NCBI GenBank assembly: GCA_000750105.3
Contig: JPHH03000005.1
Span: 434,001-498,000, forward strand
DNA: 64,000 bases
Direction of reading: 5' to 3'
DNA from: Tolypocladium sp. Sup5 PDA-1
Taxonomy: Eukaryota; Ascomycota; Sordariomycetes; Hypocreales; Ophiocordycipitaceae
Shown here piece by piece: positions 33,135-43,582 of the stretch; position 1 is the first letter of the stretch, and the number at the start of each line of letters is the position of its first letter. The position numbers and the translations under genes are program-made. The notes under the pieces are model-generated. The model ran no database searches and was not told where the DNA came from. It worked only from the letters and a program-made list of their open reading frames with translations.

Positions 33135-34723
33135 TTACTCGGCATCCTCGTCCACCTTGGCCTTCTTAGGCGACTCGGCGGCCGCGGGCGGGGCCTCGTC
33201 CTCGGCTTTCCGCTTGCCGTTGGTGGCTGGGGGCGCGGAGTCGGGGGGTGTGCGCTCGGCGGCGTCCTTGGCCTTTTTCTTGCGCACGAGGCCGGTGAGG
33301 TCGGTGGCAGTCTTGGCGGCTTCTTCGACGCGGGCCTGCGTCTCGGCGGCGGATTCACCGAGGGCGGCGCCGAGGATGCCGCCTAGGGGGTTGGCTTCGG
33401 GGCCGCCGCCGAAGAGGTCGCTTGCGTCGACGGGGTCCTTGCGCAGGTCGACGAGCTATACATGGCGAGTTGGCACAATGAGCAATCCTGGGGAAGTGAG
33501 AGAACGTACCCGCTGCTCCATGTCGGCGACAACCTCCTTCATCTCGGAAATGGTGGCGCGCGCCAGGTCGTTGTCCTCGGGGGACGCCATGGTCGCGAGC
33601 TCCACCTCCTTGCCCTGCATCTTGAGCTTGAAGCTCTTGATGGCGAGCTCCATCTCCGTGACGGCCTCGTCGCGCAGGCCCTGGTCCATGGCCTCGCGCT
33701 TGGCGTTGGTGCCGTCGTCGCCCGACGTGGTCACGGACGCGAACTCGAGGGCGAGGGAGAGCTTGTAGTGGGCCTCGGCGATGATCTCCGACTCCTCGGG
33801 GTAGAGCTCCATCTTGTAGTTGAGGGAGACGCGGCCGTCCTCGATGGCGTTGGGGTATCTGGGAAGCAGTCAGTGAGATGAGACGTGAAGGGCATAGCAT
33901 GAATGGGGCGCACCGTTCATTCTCGAGAGAAATCTCGGCGAGGCAGTCGTGCGTGTCGGCGAGGCGCTCCTTGATGTGTCTGACACCCGGGGAGTCGCCT
34001 TCAGAGACCTCCTTGCCCTTGCCGGGCTGATCTTCCTCGTTTCGTTGGTCTAATTGCTTGATGTAGCAGACGCGCGCGAGGTCGAGAATCTCGAACGCAG
34101 TGGCCAGGTCATCGTCTTCCTCCTCCTGCTCTTCCTCCTCGGCGCCCTTGGAAGCCGGTTAGTTACCAACTGACGTACGGAGAGGCGGTTCAGGTGTAGC
34201 CCACCTCGTCCTCGTCAGAGTCCTCGTCAAAGTTCTCGTCACCGGTGAACTGGAAGAGGGGCTTCTTTGCATCGGCGCCGCCCTCCTTGGCCTCCACCTT
34301 GGTCTCGGCGACAGCAGCGACGCCCTCCGGCGTGGCCTTCTGGGCCTCGGTCTTGGCCGGCGGCTTCGAGCTGGCGGCCTTCTTGTCGGCAGCGGCGGGC
34401 CCGCCGAGGACATCGCTCTTGCTCTGGCCGACCTTGAACAGGCTGCGGCCGTAGTGGAAGAGGATCTCGGCGTTCTCGGGGGCCGTCTCGCCGTTGATCT
34501 CGGCCTGCAGGACGCTGGCCTTGGAGAAGACCTCGGTGGCCTCCTCGTAGTTGCGGTGCGCGTACAGCGCGGTGCCCTTGGCGCTCAGGTCGGCGAGGGT
34601 GACCTTTTTGGAGTTGGGGTCCTCGTCGCGGGACACGGGCGTGGCGACGTCCTCGTCGACGGCGGCGAGCTTGGGCACATCTTCCTCGACGGGTCGCGTC
34701 TGCTCGGGGGCGGGCTCGGCCAT
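33135..34723 (-). CDS. NASP/Sim3/Hif1-type histone chaperone (SHNi-TPR)
   Basis: Four exons (34205-34723, 33914-34146, 33510-33858, 33135-33455) give 473 residues. TPR-like helices begin at LSAKGTALYAHRNYEEATEVFSKA and continue with NAEILFHYGRSLFKVGQSKSDVLGG. The family's acidic interruption of the second TPR follows (EEEEQEEEDDDLATAFEILDLARVCY). Further helices are HDCLAEISLENERYPNAIEDG and ESEIIAEAHYKLSLALEFA. The C-terminus is Lys-rich (KKAKVDEDAE). NASP-family proteins bind H3 or H3-H4 and, as Sim3, help deposit the centromeric H3 variant. The Met at 34723 is used because family-like sequence begins there, although the frame stays open upstream to 35416 (listed separately). Confidence 0.87.
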
Positions 34724-35416
34724 CGTTGCGACGCGGGGCGCGGGTGCGGGATTGGTCTGTTTCGTGCGGGCGGTGGCCAGCGGTTTGGGCAGTACGAGGG
34801 TCTCGAGCCACTTCGCGACGGAGTACGGCGGAGCGGAGGCGTTGCGCTGGAGATGGGGATGGAGGGAGTGAAGGCGGGAGCTCGATGCGACGTGAGGGTT
34901 AGAAGTCGGAGCTGCTCGTGGTGGAGCTTGAGCTCTAGTCTGGCGTGACGGAGCCGCAGCAGGGACACGCTTCTGCGCGTTTGATTGGCCGAGATGGGGC
35001 TGTGGCTGGCGACGTCTTTGTGCTGGAGTCGGGGTGCTGTGGCGCAGCTGGGAGCTGCTGTGGCCGTCACTGAAGTGACTCTCATGGTCCTCGTCCTCGT
35101 CCTCGTCCTCGTCTTCGTCCTCACTCTCATCCTCATCCTCATCCCCATCCTCATCCTCGCTGCTGTGGCCATCGTCTGTGCTGTCCGCCGACCGCTGCAA
35201 ATAGCCCTCCAGGAGCTTGCAGATTAGCTGCCGAGCGAGGGCGTCTTCCAGGTCGCACTGCAGAATCTCGCGTTCCATGATGTCCTGCACGACAAAGGGG
35301 AGCGCCGGGTTTCCCTGGCTCGGTACCAGCCGGCCGAGCGGCAGTCCGGCATCGGGTCTCATGGCGCTGATGGTGTGAAGCCAATTGGCTCTTTCGATGG
35401 GCAATTCGATGGGCAA
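34724..35416 (-). other. In-frame open extension upstream of the NASP-like start
   Basis: The reading frame of the NASP-like gene has no stop for 231 codons upstream of its preferred Met. The extension starts with plausible protein sequence (ALPFVVQDIMEREILQCDLEDALARQL is split here as two blocks: ALPFVVQDIMEREIL and QCDLEDALARQL). It then has a pure Asp/Glu run, then Pro/Ala/Ser/Arg-rich sequence that looks like translated 5' untranslated region. It contains ARTKQT, the histone H3 N-terminal hexapeptide. It may be a longer isoform, a separate upstream ORF, or chance. Confidence 0.4.
35086..35160. repeat. Degenerate (GTCCTC)/(ATCCTC) hexamer tract
   Basis: Imperfect tandem GTCCTC, then ATCCTC, units, read on the minus strand as alternating Asp/Glu codons in the extension upstream of the NASP-like gene. 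Confidence 0.85.
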
Positions 35417-36513
35417 TTCGATAGTTAGAGCTGCTGTTGGCCTGAGAGAGAGCCAAGGTTGGCCAGGCCGGACATACGAGTACGGACTGGAGCGCGTCGC
35501 GCGACATTAAAATGAGGCCCACTGCTTAGATGATCCGAGTCGTGGTGGGAATATCGCCGTCACGTCCTTCGTCGCCCAAGTATTGACTCGACTTCACTAT
35601 CTAGGAGGATCACACGGACCGGACAATCTAGCTTGGACGCTCAGCTTTGGCTGTAGTCTTTTCTACTTTCCGTCTTGTGGTGACTGTTGTGCTATTCCAT
35701 CAACGTTGAAGTACGAAGTACTTGGGCAGTATAGCTTGAATGCACCACTTCAACAATGTCGAAGATGGGCAGTCCCGTTTGGTTCGATAAACTCGAGGTC
35801 AATCACTACAGCGGCATTTCTCGAGAATACCTCCTTGGGCTGTTGGCTCGAGTCGAGTTGGCCTCGTTTTGGCTTAGGTGGTCACGGGTAATCCCAGCGA
35901 CGGACATCAGACGCTCGGGCTAAATTCTCGCCGCCTTTACAAAGTACGCACGCTGACGAGCAGAGCCACAATCATTCTGTCGTCACAGGCCATCAAACTA
36001 CCGCTTCGTTTGCTCGGCGAGGCGCTTCAAGAGCTCACAGCAATTGCTCGCGCGTGCTTCAGCCCTCAGCTGCCCCGCATCGCCCTTCACGATCAACGGC
36101 GTCAACGTGCAGCCACTGATACGTGCGCCCGCACTTGACCTCACGCGGGGTCGAGCTGGACGCAGTGACGGCAGCAAGACGTCGTCGTTGGTTCACGTCG
36201 CGATATTGTGGCTTTCCGGCCAGCATCATTGGCGCGGCGGTCCCCGATTTCAGGCAGCCGAGGGCATTGACCAGCTTCAATGGGTAGAGACGTATGGGAA
36301 CATGGCACGAAGCTCAAGCCATCGATCGGGTTTCTCGACCGCTAGTCGACGGGTGGCGACGAGTATAAATGCTGGGCACCCGACGACACAACCACGAGCA
36401 GCTTCCGTACCTCGACCACAACCCGCGAAGAACTCGCCAATTACCCAAGACCTTCAATTGTTCCAACCGCTGACGATTGACACGATATCCACTGGACCTG
36501 GACAATAGCCACC
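35417..36513. other. Intergenic region, divergent promoters of NASP-like and VOC genes
   Basis: No gene is supported. The palindrome GTACGAAGTAC lies at 35711-35721. The interval separates divergent genes and must hold both promoters. Confidence 0.5.
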
Positions 36514-37060
36514 ATGACTGAGAGACACGACCCAAACGTAATGAGACCCGAGTTGAATCCATTGGCTGCTCTAACCACGCAATTTGCGCAGAGATCGAAG
36601 CACGGCGAGATCTGCTGGGTCGAGATTCCCGTCTACGACGTGTCTCGGGCCCAGAAGCTCTACAAGGACATCTTTGAATGGGAGTACACGCCGGAGCCCG
36701 CCCCGCAACACAACCCGGGCATCGAGAACCTGTACTTCTTCACCAAGGGCGGCGTCCACGGCGCGTTCCTCCACGTGAAGGAGGGCTACAACGTGACCCA
36801 GTATGGCAAGCTGGACAAGGAGGTCCTCCCGCCGTTGATGACCTTTTGCGTCAAAGACTGTGAGGAGGCGCTCGCCAAAGCCAAGGCCCATGGTGGCAAG
36901 GTGCAGTGGTAAGTTTGAGGAAGCTCGTCAAGGCGTTGGCTTGGAGCTGTATGGCTGACTGCGGTGTAGCCCCAAGACGGAGATTGGAGGTAATATGGGT
37001 TTTTTTGCACGGTTCGTTGATACCGAGGGCAACGTGATGGGCGTCTGGTCGCAGCATTGA
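36514..37060 (+). CDS. VOC-fold (glyoxalase/bleomycin-resistance/dioxygenase) protein
   Basis: Two exons (36514-36908, 36970-37060) give 161 residues. The VOC beta-alpha-beta module begins at GEICWVEIPVYDVSRAQKLYKDIFEWEY and includes NLYFFTKGGVHGAFLHV. It ends with MGFFARFVDTEGNVMGVWSQH across the intron. The family contains glyoxalases, dioxygenases and binding proteins, and the sequence does not allow a reaction to be named. A second in-frame Met at 36541 is possible. The intron has a GTAAGT donor. No neighbour suggests a pathway. Confidence 0.83.
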
Positions 37061-39747
37061 TGTAATTGTTGGGCCATGTTTATGTGTCGGTGTTTATGAA
37101 AGCCAGGTTTAATATCAGTTCTTGCACACGATGCTGGATGCGGACAAGAAGGGGCTGTGTGATGAGCAGCAATAGGCGAAGTGTTGTTGCGAGCTTCATA
37201 ATTCCGGAGGGTTTCTCGTCCAGGTAGATCGTAGGAAATCTCCAACTGCCTGCCCCAGAGAACCGTGACGACGGTGGCATAAATCTGCGTAGAAATGATC
37301 GAGATGGCGGGACATGATAAACGCTAGGTAGCCTGTTTGCGTGCGAGTCTTCTTAGACGGCTCATCGAATGCCGGCCTTGGGTGCTGGACGCCGACAGAC
37401 AGCGCCATCGGGAGCAAATAAGGAAGTCAAGTAAACTCGAGCTGGAAAGACCAAGGTTAGCAACGGACGGACGCCGTTATCCTATGCCGTCGAGAGACGA
37501 GGACATGGCCCGGATACTGCTTCGGTTGGGCGGGCGAAGTTGATGTCGACTCGGAGGTAGATCAGGGGAGACGTCGCAGTCTTATGCATCACCGGGGAGA
37601 CAAAGCTTCCACGCCGATTCGTTAATTAGGGGCAGGGAAGGGTCGTCAGGGAGCTCCGTGGCTTTAAGCCACGACAGAGCCGTAGGCAGTAGCGGCTGCA
37701 CAGGTTGCCGTTTCAGCACATAAGTGCCGAGTTTGTCCACCAACGAAGAGCACAACACCGAGACAGCCACCTATAGACCCAGCTGGCCATGGGCCATGGC
37801 CATGGCGACTTCTCATGCTGCACTTATCTATTCAACCCTGATCTGCGTTGCCCCAGGCGGAGCTACAGACGGGATATTTCTCCGCTTGTCTCGTCGGGAC
37901 AGATGCAGCAGATGTCCTGCCGCCCATCGACGGTGGCCGTAGTGTCCGGCTCGCCTATTCGTGGAAGTTGGACTGCATCTGCCAAGCTGCGACAAGAAGT
38001 ATCGTCCGGAGGTGAGGGGACCGAGATCCCGCCCAGGATTATCAGGTGGTGCTTCCGCGGCGGAGGAGGGCCTCGCTACTCGGGTCATGTCGAGCCGTGA
38101 CGGAGCTGGGTACGTGGACCGCACTCCTGCAAGGAGCACACCAGCGGCGACTTTCAGATGGCTGACGAGGTACGGAGTACGGACGATTATGTGCACGAGA
38201 TTCTTTGCACTCATACTCGAGGCCTGAGTTGGGTCGAACTTTGATGCTGGAGACGGCATTTCGGCCCGGTGGCCAAAGCGGTATCCACTGCACCTGTGGT
38301 CGTCGCTCCTGCCCAGGAAGACGTCGGGGCACGGAGTCGCAGTCATTTCGTTGCAAAGGAACCGCGGATGGAGGTGCTTACCTAACTTTTCTTCCCCGAT
38401 ATAGCTGCATTACCAAGCAAGGCTTGCTGCAGGTCCTTCGTTTCATGCAATTGTTAACCTGTGCATTCGGCACACGATCAATCGCTCTTACAAAACGATC
38501 GCCTTTCTTGTTGATCCTCCCGTCGCTTGCGGTCGTCTCTGAGCCACGCCAGACACTGGGCGCTGCGGGGAACGACGGGCCATTGGCGGAGAATCTCAGG
38601 TCGCACAAGTCCAGCTATGGAGAATTCAGGCGTTGGCTTGGACCCTCACAGTGGGCCCCCGCCCCCCAAACCCCCAAAGGAGCGCGGCGCCCCTGCCGTC
38701 GCTGCATTGAGCCAGCCATGTCCATCCTCAGTCCATGCAATCCCTCCATCGCATCCAACGACACTCGCAACGTCGGCGCTCGGTCTAGCGCTCGCTCGAA
38801 GGATTCCGCGCCGCTGACCACGGCCGACGTCAAAGGCCCTGGCTGCTGCCGTCAGAGGAGCGCTTGCACCACCTGCTGCGGCTCCCGCTGAACGCCTGTC
38901 ACCGACGTCCGTCTCATCCCCGTGCTGGGCCAGGCGCCGTCGCTCACATCGCCGTCGCCGTCGCCCGGTGTGCCGACTCGTCCGGACACATTACAGCACT
39001 GGAGCCTGGCCGCTAGTACGCGGAAGGATATCACCGACGATAAAAGACTAGCAAGGGCCCTACGGCGCGTGCCAACTGTCGTTGGGCAGACTGCGTCTCT
39101 GGTGGAACAATTTATTCCCCGACCACGCCGCGTTTCTGCCCGCAGGCCCTTCCACCAACGACAGGCCAGCAAAGCTCGACTCAAAGGGTCGAGGACGAGC
39201 CGTCTCCCGCAGCCGAGGGATCCACGGCCTTCTTGGACAGTACGACGGGCGAGCGGCGCGCGTGACTTGGACGGGCTGAAGACTGCTGGTAACCCAACAC
39301 CTTGGGTTTCAGCTGCCATTCTTCATACTTGTTGCTTATCCGAGACTCAAATCGGGGTTAAGCATGCAAAAAGCGGCACCGCTGGTCGTGGAGTATTACC
39401 GTTACGCTTTGGCACCAGCTACCTCATCTTACCCCCGTCTCCTCCCGCTGTTTCGTCCCGCCCCCAGCCATAGACGGCGTCGAGTCAGCCGCCGTTGCGC
39501 ATAAGTTATTGTCGATCGTCTTCCTCTTTCAAACAGGCAGGACTCCGGTATAGTGCATACGCGGATCGACACTCCGCTTTCCTCGCCCCAACCGCAGCCG
39601 CCTCTTCGTTTCGCACTCCGGGAACTCGACGACGCATCGTGAATGAACCTGAACAGGCCTTTATCGCTTCGGGCAGGGTTGCCGTCACGGAACCGTCGGT
39701 TGGATACAGCTTGAACATCATCGGTGGTTCCACGAAACTAGATCATC
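37061..39747. other. 2.7-kb intergenic region without recognisable gene
   Basis: Open frames of up to 228 residues occur on both strands but overlap one another and lack motifs, membrane spans or splice structure. A GTACGGAGTAC element lies near 38170-38180. I see no transposon remnant. Confidence 0.5.
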
Positions 39748-42021
39748 ATGGCTGCAGTGCAGCAGCTGTTGACGACCCCCTCGCCTGGCCCCTCGCCGGT
39801 TAGGGGGCTTAACGGCAACGCAACCGCCACCAAAATGGACGTTGACAGCAGAAAGAGCCAAAGCCCCGTCATGCTTCATGGCCGATCGCTTCGAGGTGCT
39901 CCCGAGGATGGGGACAGGCGCATCGTGGTCATCATCTACGGGCTCGGGCAAGAACAAGTGGTGTCCGTCTTCGCCGAAGTGCTGGGGAAGCCGTTCAGGT
40001 TAAAGAGTGGCTTCAAAGATGTGACTCCTGAAGAGCACGGATATGTTATTGGCATTCCGGCCGGGGAGGCAAAGGCTGATGTTGAATCGAGGAACCGGGA
40101 ACTGGTTGTTGCCATTAACGCCCACTGCGTCAACCTCGGGATGCCGCCAGACTCTCAACTCTCGACTCACTGCGATTACGAGTGTCTCTACACGGAGTCA
40201 CAGTCCTTCCGGCGCTATCTCGCTCGATTCATTTCATTTACTCTGGGCCAGATCAGCCACCACGAAGAGCTCATGGCAAAGCCGAGGACCTACTTCATGT
40301 CGACTACGTTTCCAGATGTACGAGCGGCCTTGCCGAACCTCGACATCCTTACGGTTGGCTCCGATGCGGTAGAAATCCGAGTCGACCTTCTCCGAGAGCC
40401 CCTTGGCAACGACACCTTTGCAAAGGTCCCGAGCCTGAGCTACGTCGGCGAGCAGGTCATGCTCCTGCGGCAAAGGACTGAACTGCCCATCATCTTCACA
40501 ACGAGGTGTACTAATGAGAATGGGAGGTTTCCCATGGACGACCCCGACATCTATCACCGATACCTCTACAAGGCCATCCAGTGGGGGGTGGAATACATCG
40601 ACGTGGAGCTGTGGCTCCCCGAAGCCATCCGACGAGACCTATACGAAAGGCGCGGCAATTCTCGCATCATGTCGGCGTTCCACGACTTCTCAGGGACGTT
40701 CCGATGGCCGTCTGCGTACGCGCTGGACGTGTTTCAGCGATCGTGCCCTTATTCCGACTTGATCAAGATGAATGTCATCATCAACGAACACAACGAGAAC
40801 TTTGAACTAGAATACTTTCGCTCCAAGATACGATCCGAGTTTCCAGACGCGCCGCCGTTCTCAGCGGTGAACATGATGGAGGTTGGCCAGATATCGCGAA
40901 CGCTGAACAAGGTCTTTACACCCATTACCCACCCGCTGCTACCTCTTATCGCAGCCCCAGGGCAGATGAGCACTGCCGAAATTCACGGTGCATTGGCCAT
41001 GCTCGGTCAACTGCCAAAGAAGAACATTTTCGGAATCAGCGTCGCCGCTTTCCGAAGTGCGGTCCCGCAAGCACCGTTTTACGAAAAGTGCTTCAACGAG
41101 CTGGGGTTGCCACATCACTTCGCCGTGGTTGAGCGGCAGCCAAACAACTTCGCCGGCATGGAGGCATGGTGCAACCAAAAGGACTTTGGTGGTGCCTACC
41201 TGGATCCCGGCGTTTCCATTCAGACGCTCACCAAGTACAACAAGTTCTTTGGCAGCCTCAACAACGGCCGCGGACCGACCCTGACAGAGGCAGCACGCGC
41301 CATTGGTATCGTGGATACCATCGTCGTAAAGGCCGGTTCATCGGCGTCGTCGACGCCCCCTTCCATGCCGTCAAGCCCTCCGCGCCGACCGAGTGACATC
41401 TTGACGCCGCATAGACAGCCAGGCCTGAGCTCGAATGCGTCACTCATCTTCGACAACGCCAGCTGGAGGGGGATTTTGCACACACTGACACGCGATCTGG
41501 CGCCGTCGGCATACTTTGGACGATCGGCAGTGGTTCTAGCGTCCGCACCTGACGATGCCGCGCCCGTATTTTACGCATTGAAGGCGCTCAAGATTGCAAA
41601 GATATACACCGTCGGCTTCCGGACGCCGCCCGCGCTGGCTCGAAACGCGCCGCCGATAGAGCAGTTTATCAGCCTGGAATCCTTGCAGCGAGCACGCTCG
41701 GTGGCAGACGAGAGCGCACCGTTTGTCATTGCTTCGGCACTTGGGCCGGATAAGAGCAACCTGGTCTGCATGCTGGTGCGGGTATTCGGAGCAGCAGGAC
41801 CGCAGGGCGGATCCAACACGAAAAAGGTCTTCTTGAACCTCGCAGACGTGACGGCGCAGAGCAAGAGTGACCCCAGCGAGACGGCCGAGAAGAGCGGGTT
41901 TACGGCGTACGGTGCTGCGGACGTGGCGGCGTTTTCGACGGTGGAGAGTCTGCGATTGCTCGTCGGACAGAACGTGCCGTACAGCTTTGTTAGACTGGCG
42001 AGTGGAAGGAACCCGTTTTGA
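39748..42021 (+). CDS. AROM-derived quinate-repressor-like protein (DHQase + shikimate-dehydrogenase-like)
   Basis: Intronless, 757 residues. The N-terminal part (about residues 60-80, RRIVVIIYGLGQEQVVSVFAEVLGK split: RRIVVIIYGLGQ then EQVVSVFAEVLG) looks like a shikimate-kinase P-loop that has lost GxxGxGK[ST]. A type I 3-dehydroquinase domain follows at about residues 185-430: TVGSDAVEIRVDLLR, SAFHDFSGTFRWPS (catalytic His region) and DLIKMNVI (Schiff-base Lys region). The last ~300 residues resemble shikimate dehydrogenase (FGISVAAFRSAVPQAPFYEKCF, NFAGMEAWC). This domain order matches fungal QutR/Qa-1S repressors, derived from the last three AROM domains. Function here is inferred; no quinate catabolic genes are nearby. 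Confidence 0.8.
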   Translation: MAAVQQLLTTPSPGPSPVRGLNGNATATKMDVDSRKSQSPVMLHGRSLRGAPEDGDRRIVVIIYGLGQEQVVSVFAEVLGKPFRLKSGFKDVTPEEHGYVIGIPAGEAKADVESRNRELVVAINAHCVNLGMPPDSQLSTHCDYECLYTESQSFRRYLARFISFTLGQISHHEELMAKPRTYFMSTTFPDVRAALPNLDILTVGSDAVEIRVDLLREPLGNDTFAKVPSLSYVGEQVMLLRQRTELPIIFTTRCTNENGRFPMDDPDIYHRYLYKAIQWGVEYIDVELWLPEAIRRDLYERRGNSRIMSAFHDFSGTFRWPSAYALDVFQRSCPYSDLIKMNVIINEHNENFELEYFRSKIRSEFPDAPPFSAVNMMEVGQISRTLNKVFTPITHPLLPLIAAPGQMSTAEIHGALAMLGQLPKKNIFGISVAAFRSAVPQAPFYEKCFNELGLPHHFAVVERQPNNFAGMEAWCNQKDFGGAYLDPGVSIQTLTKYNKFFGSLNNGRGPTLTEAARAIGIVDTIVVKAGSSASSTPPSMPSSPPRRPSDILTPHRQPGLSSNASLIFDNASWRGILHTLTRDLAPSAYFGRSAVVLASAPDDAAPVFYALKALKIAKIYTVGFRTPPALARNAPPIEQFISLESLQRARSVADESAPFVIASALGPDKSNLVCMLVRVFGAAGPQGGSNTKKVFLNLADVTAQSKSDPSETAEKSGFTAYGAADVAAFSTVESLRLLVGQNVPYSFVRLASGRNPF

Positions 42022-43582
42022 GATGGAGGCGACAACCCGACCGATACCCGAAGAACCCCGACGGCACGGACGGGACGAAATCGAACGATGCTGCCACCCC
42101 GCTAATATGGATCAACATGGGGGTTGTTGAAGAACCCATGGGCCGTTGGGTCATGGGAACGTGCATTCTTCGGCCTGGTTGCCGTATGGCCCCTGCGAGG
42201 TCTCGTCTGCGCATGCTGGTATTGGAATGGCGACGGAGGTTCAAGACGGGCCATGATACAACCCGGCCATTCTCACAATCATGGCGACGCATTGCCTGGT
42301 CTCCCGGCAGGGCCTCAACCTGGAAGCAGCTGGGCACGGTGTTCGACGAAGCGGCTGTATGATTCTGCATATGTGGCGTTGGAGAGAGAAAGACGGTGTT
42401 TCAAGAAGACGGAGATGGGTTGATCATGTGGTGGTCAGGCAGTCGGTCGTTTGTTGGGATGTACCAGGGTGTTTAAGTGCACACATAGGTGGCCATGTCG
42501 GTTTGCTAATAGCGAGAAGCTAGAGCTGCCCATACACGATATGCTCTGCGGCAAATGAGATCTGATGCCTCGTACAACGGCTGGTGTCTCGTAGACGGGG
42601 CCCAGTGCGAGTATGTATTAATAGCCAGTGACGAGAGTCGAGACCATCCTAGATGCGGCTCGGTTCGTGCTGCAGCTAAGCACAGGGTAGCACCACGTGC
42701 CATCCGTCTGCAGGATGAACCCATGGTCCTCGAGAGAGTGAGGCGAGGAATCACGGCGAAGCTCCGAGAACCCATTGACTGCTGGAATCGTGTACTGACA
42801 GTACTGTGTTGATGCTATTCCTCACATGTCTCATCCGTACTACCGTCAGAGCCTTGCGATGTCTCGCACGTTGGCGTTGGACGAGCTGAGGGACCCTGGC
42901 CCACCTGTCCTACCCGGGAGGCTCATGGGCCGATCCTTCCCTTGTCCCCCCCGCGCGCTACAGAAAATTAACCCGGTGTCCTCCACATGGCCCCGAAAGA
43001 AGTGCCGCCAGGGCCTGCATCTCCTATTCACTGTGCGCTCTGGCTGAGCTTGACTGGCTGCTCGCTGGACTATTGAGGTAAGCTACCGTGCCGTGCAGGA
43101 GCCAGGACCCCTCTCCAGCGAATGGGCCGGCACCCTTCGGTGACCCTGAGAGCTCCTCGCAACGTGCGAGCCACGATCGCATCGGCTGCTCCGAGGCGCG
43201 ACCAACGTGCCTCCATCTGCCGGCACCGCCGCCGACTTCCTCCTCTACCAATTGACTACCAGCGCCGTGTCCGCCGTCTCGAGGGGTTGCGTCTCTGCTG
43301 CTGACGAGAGGAGCATTCGCGAGGCTGCGTCGTGGACGCTCGCTGTACGGATCGCACGTGGGTATGGGCCTCGCGCTCAGCTGTGGTACCGCTGCTGCTC
43401 GTCTCTCATCAACTCACCTTTGCGCCTGAGGTTCGAGGGACCGACACTCCCCGACGCGCCCCGCCGGCCAGCCTCCGACCTCCAGCAACGCTCGACGTCG
43501 ACGGAGCTTGAGGCCATCGCCACCAGCGAGCCGGCTACCGACCCGGGCGCAAGAGGCATCGCACCGCACCGCATGGGATGCG
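42022..43582. other. Intergenic region
   Basis: 1.6 kb upstream of the second Zn2Cys6 gene. Frames on both strands overlap and show no domain. No gene is supported. Confidence 0.5.

Noticed and set aside
38205..39473. Open frames of 228 and 183 codons
   Set aside because: No recognisable motif, start context or splice structure; likely chance frames in GC-rich DNA.
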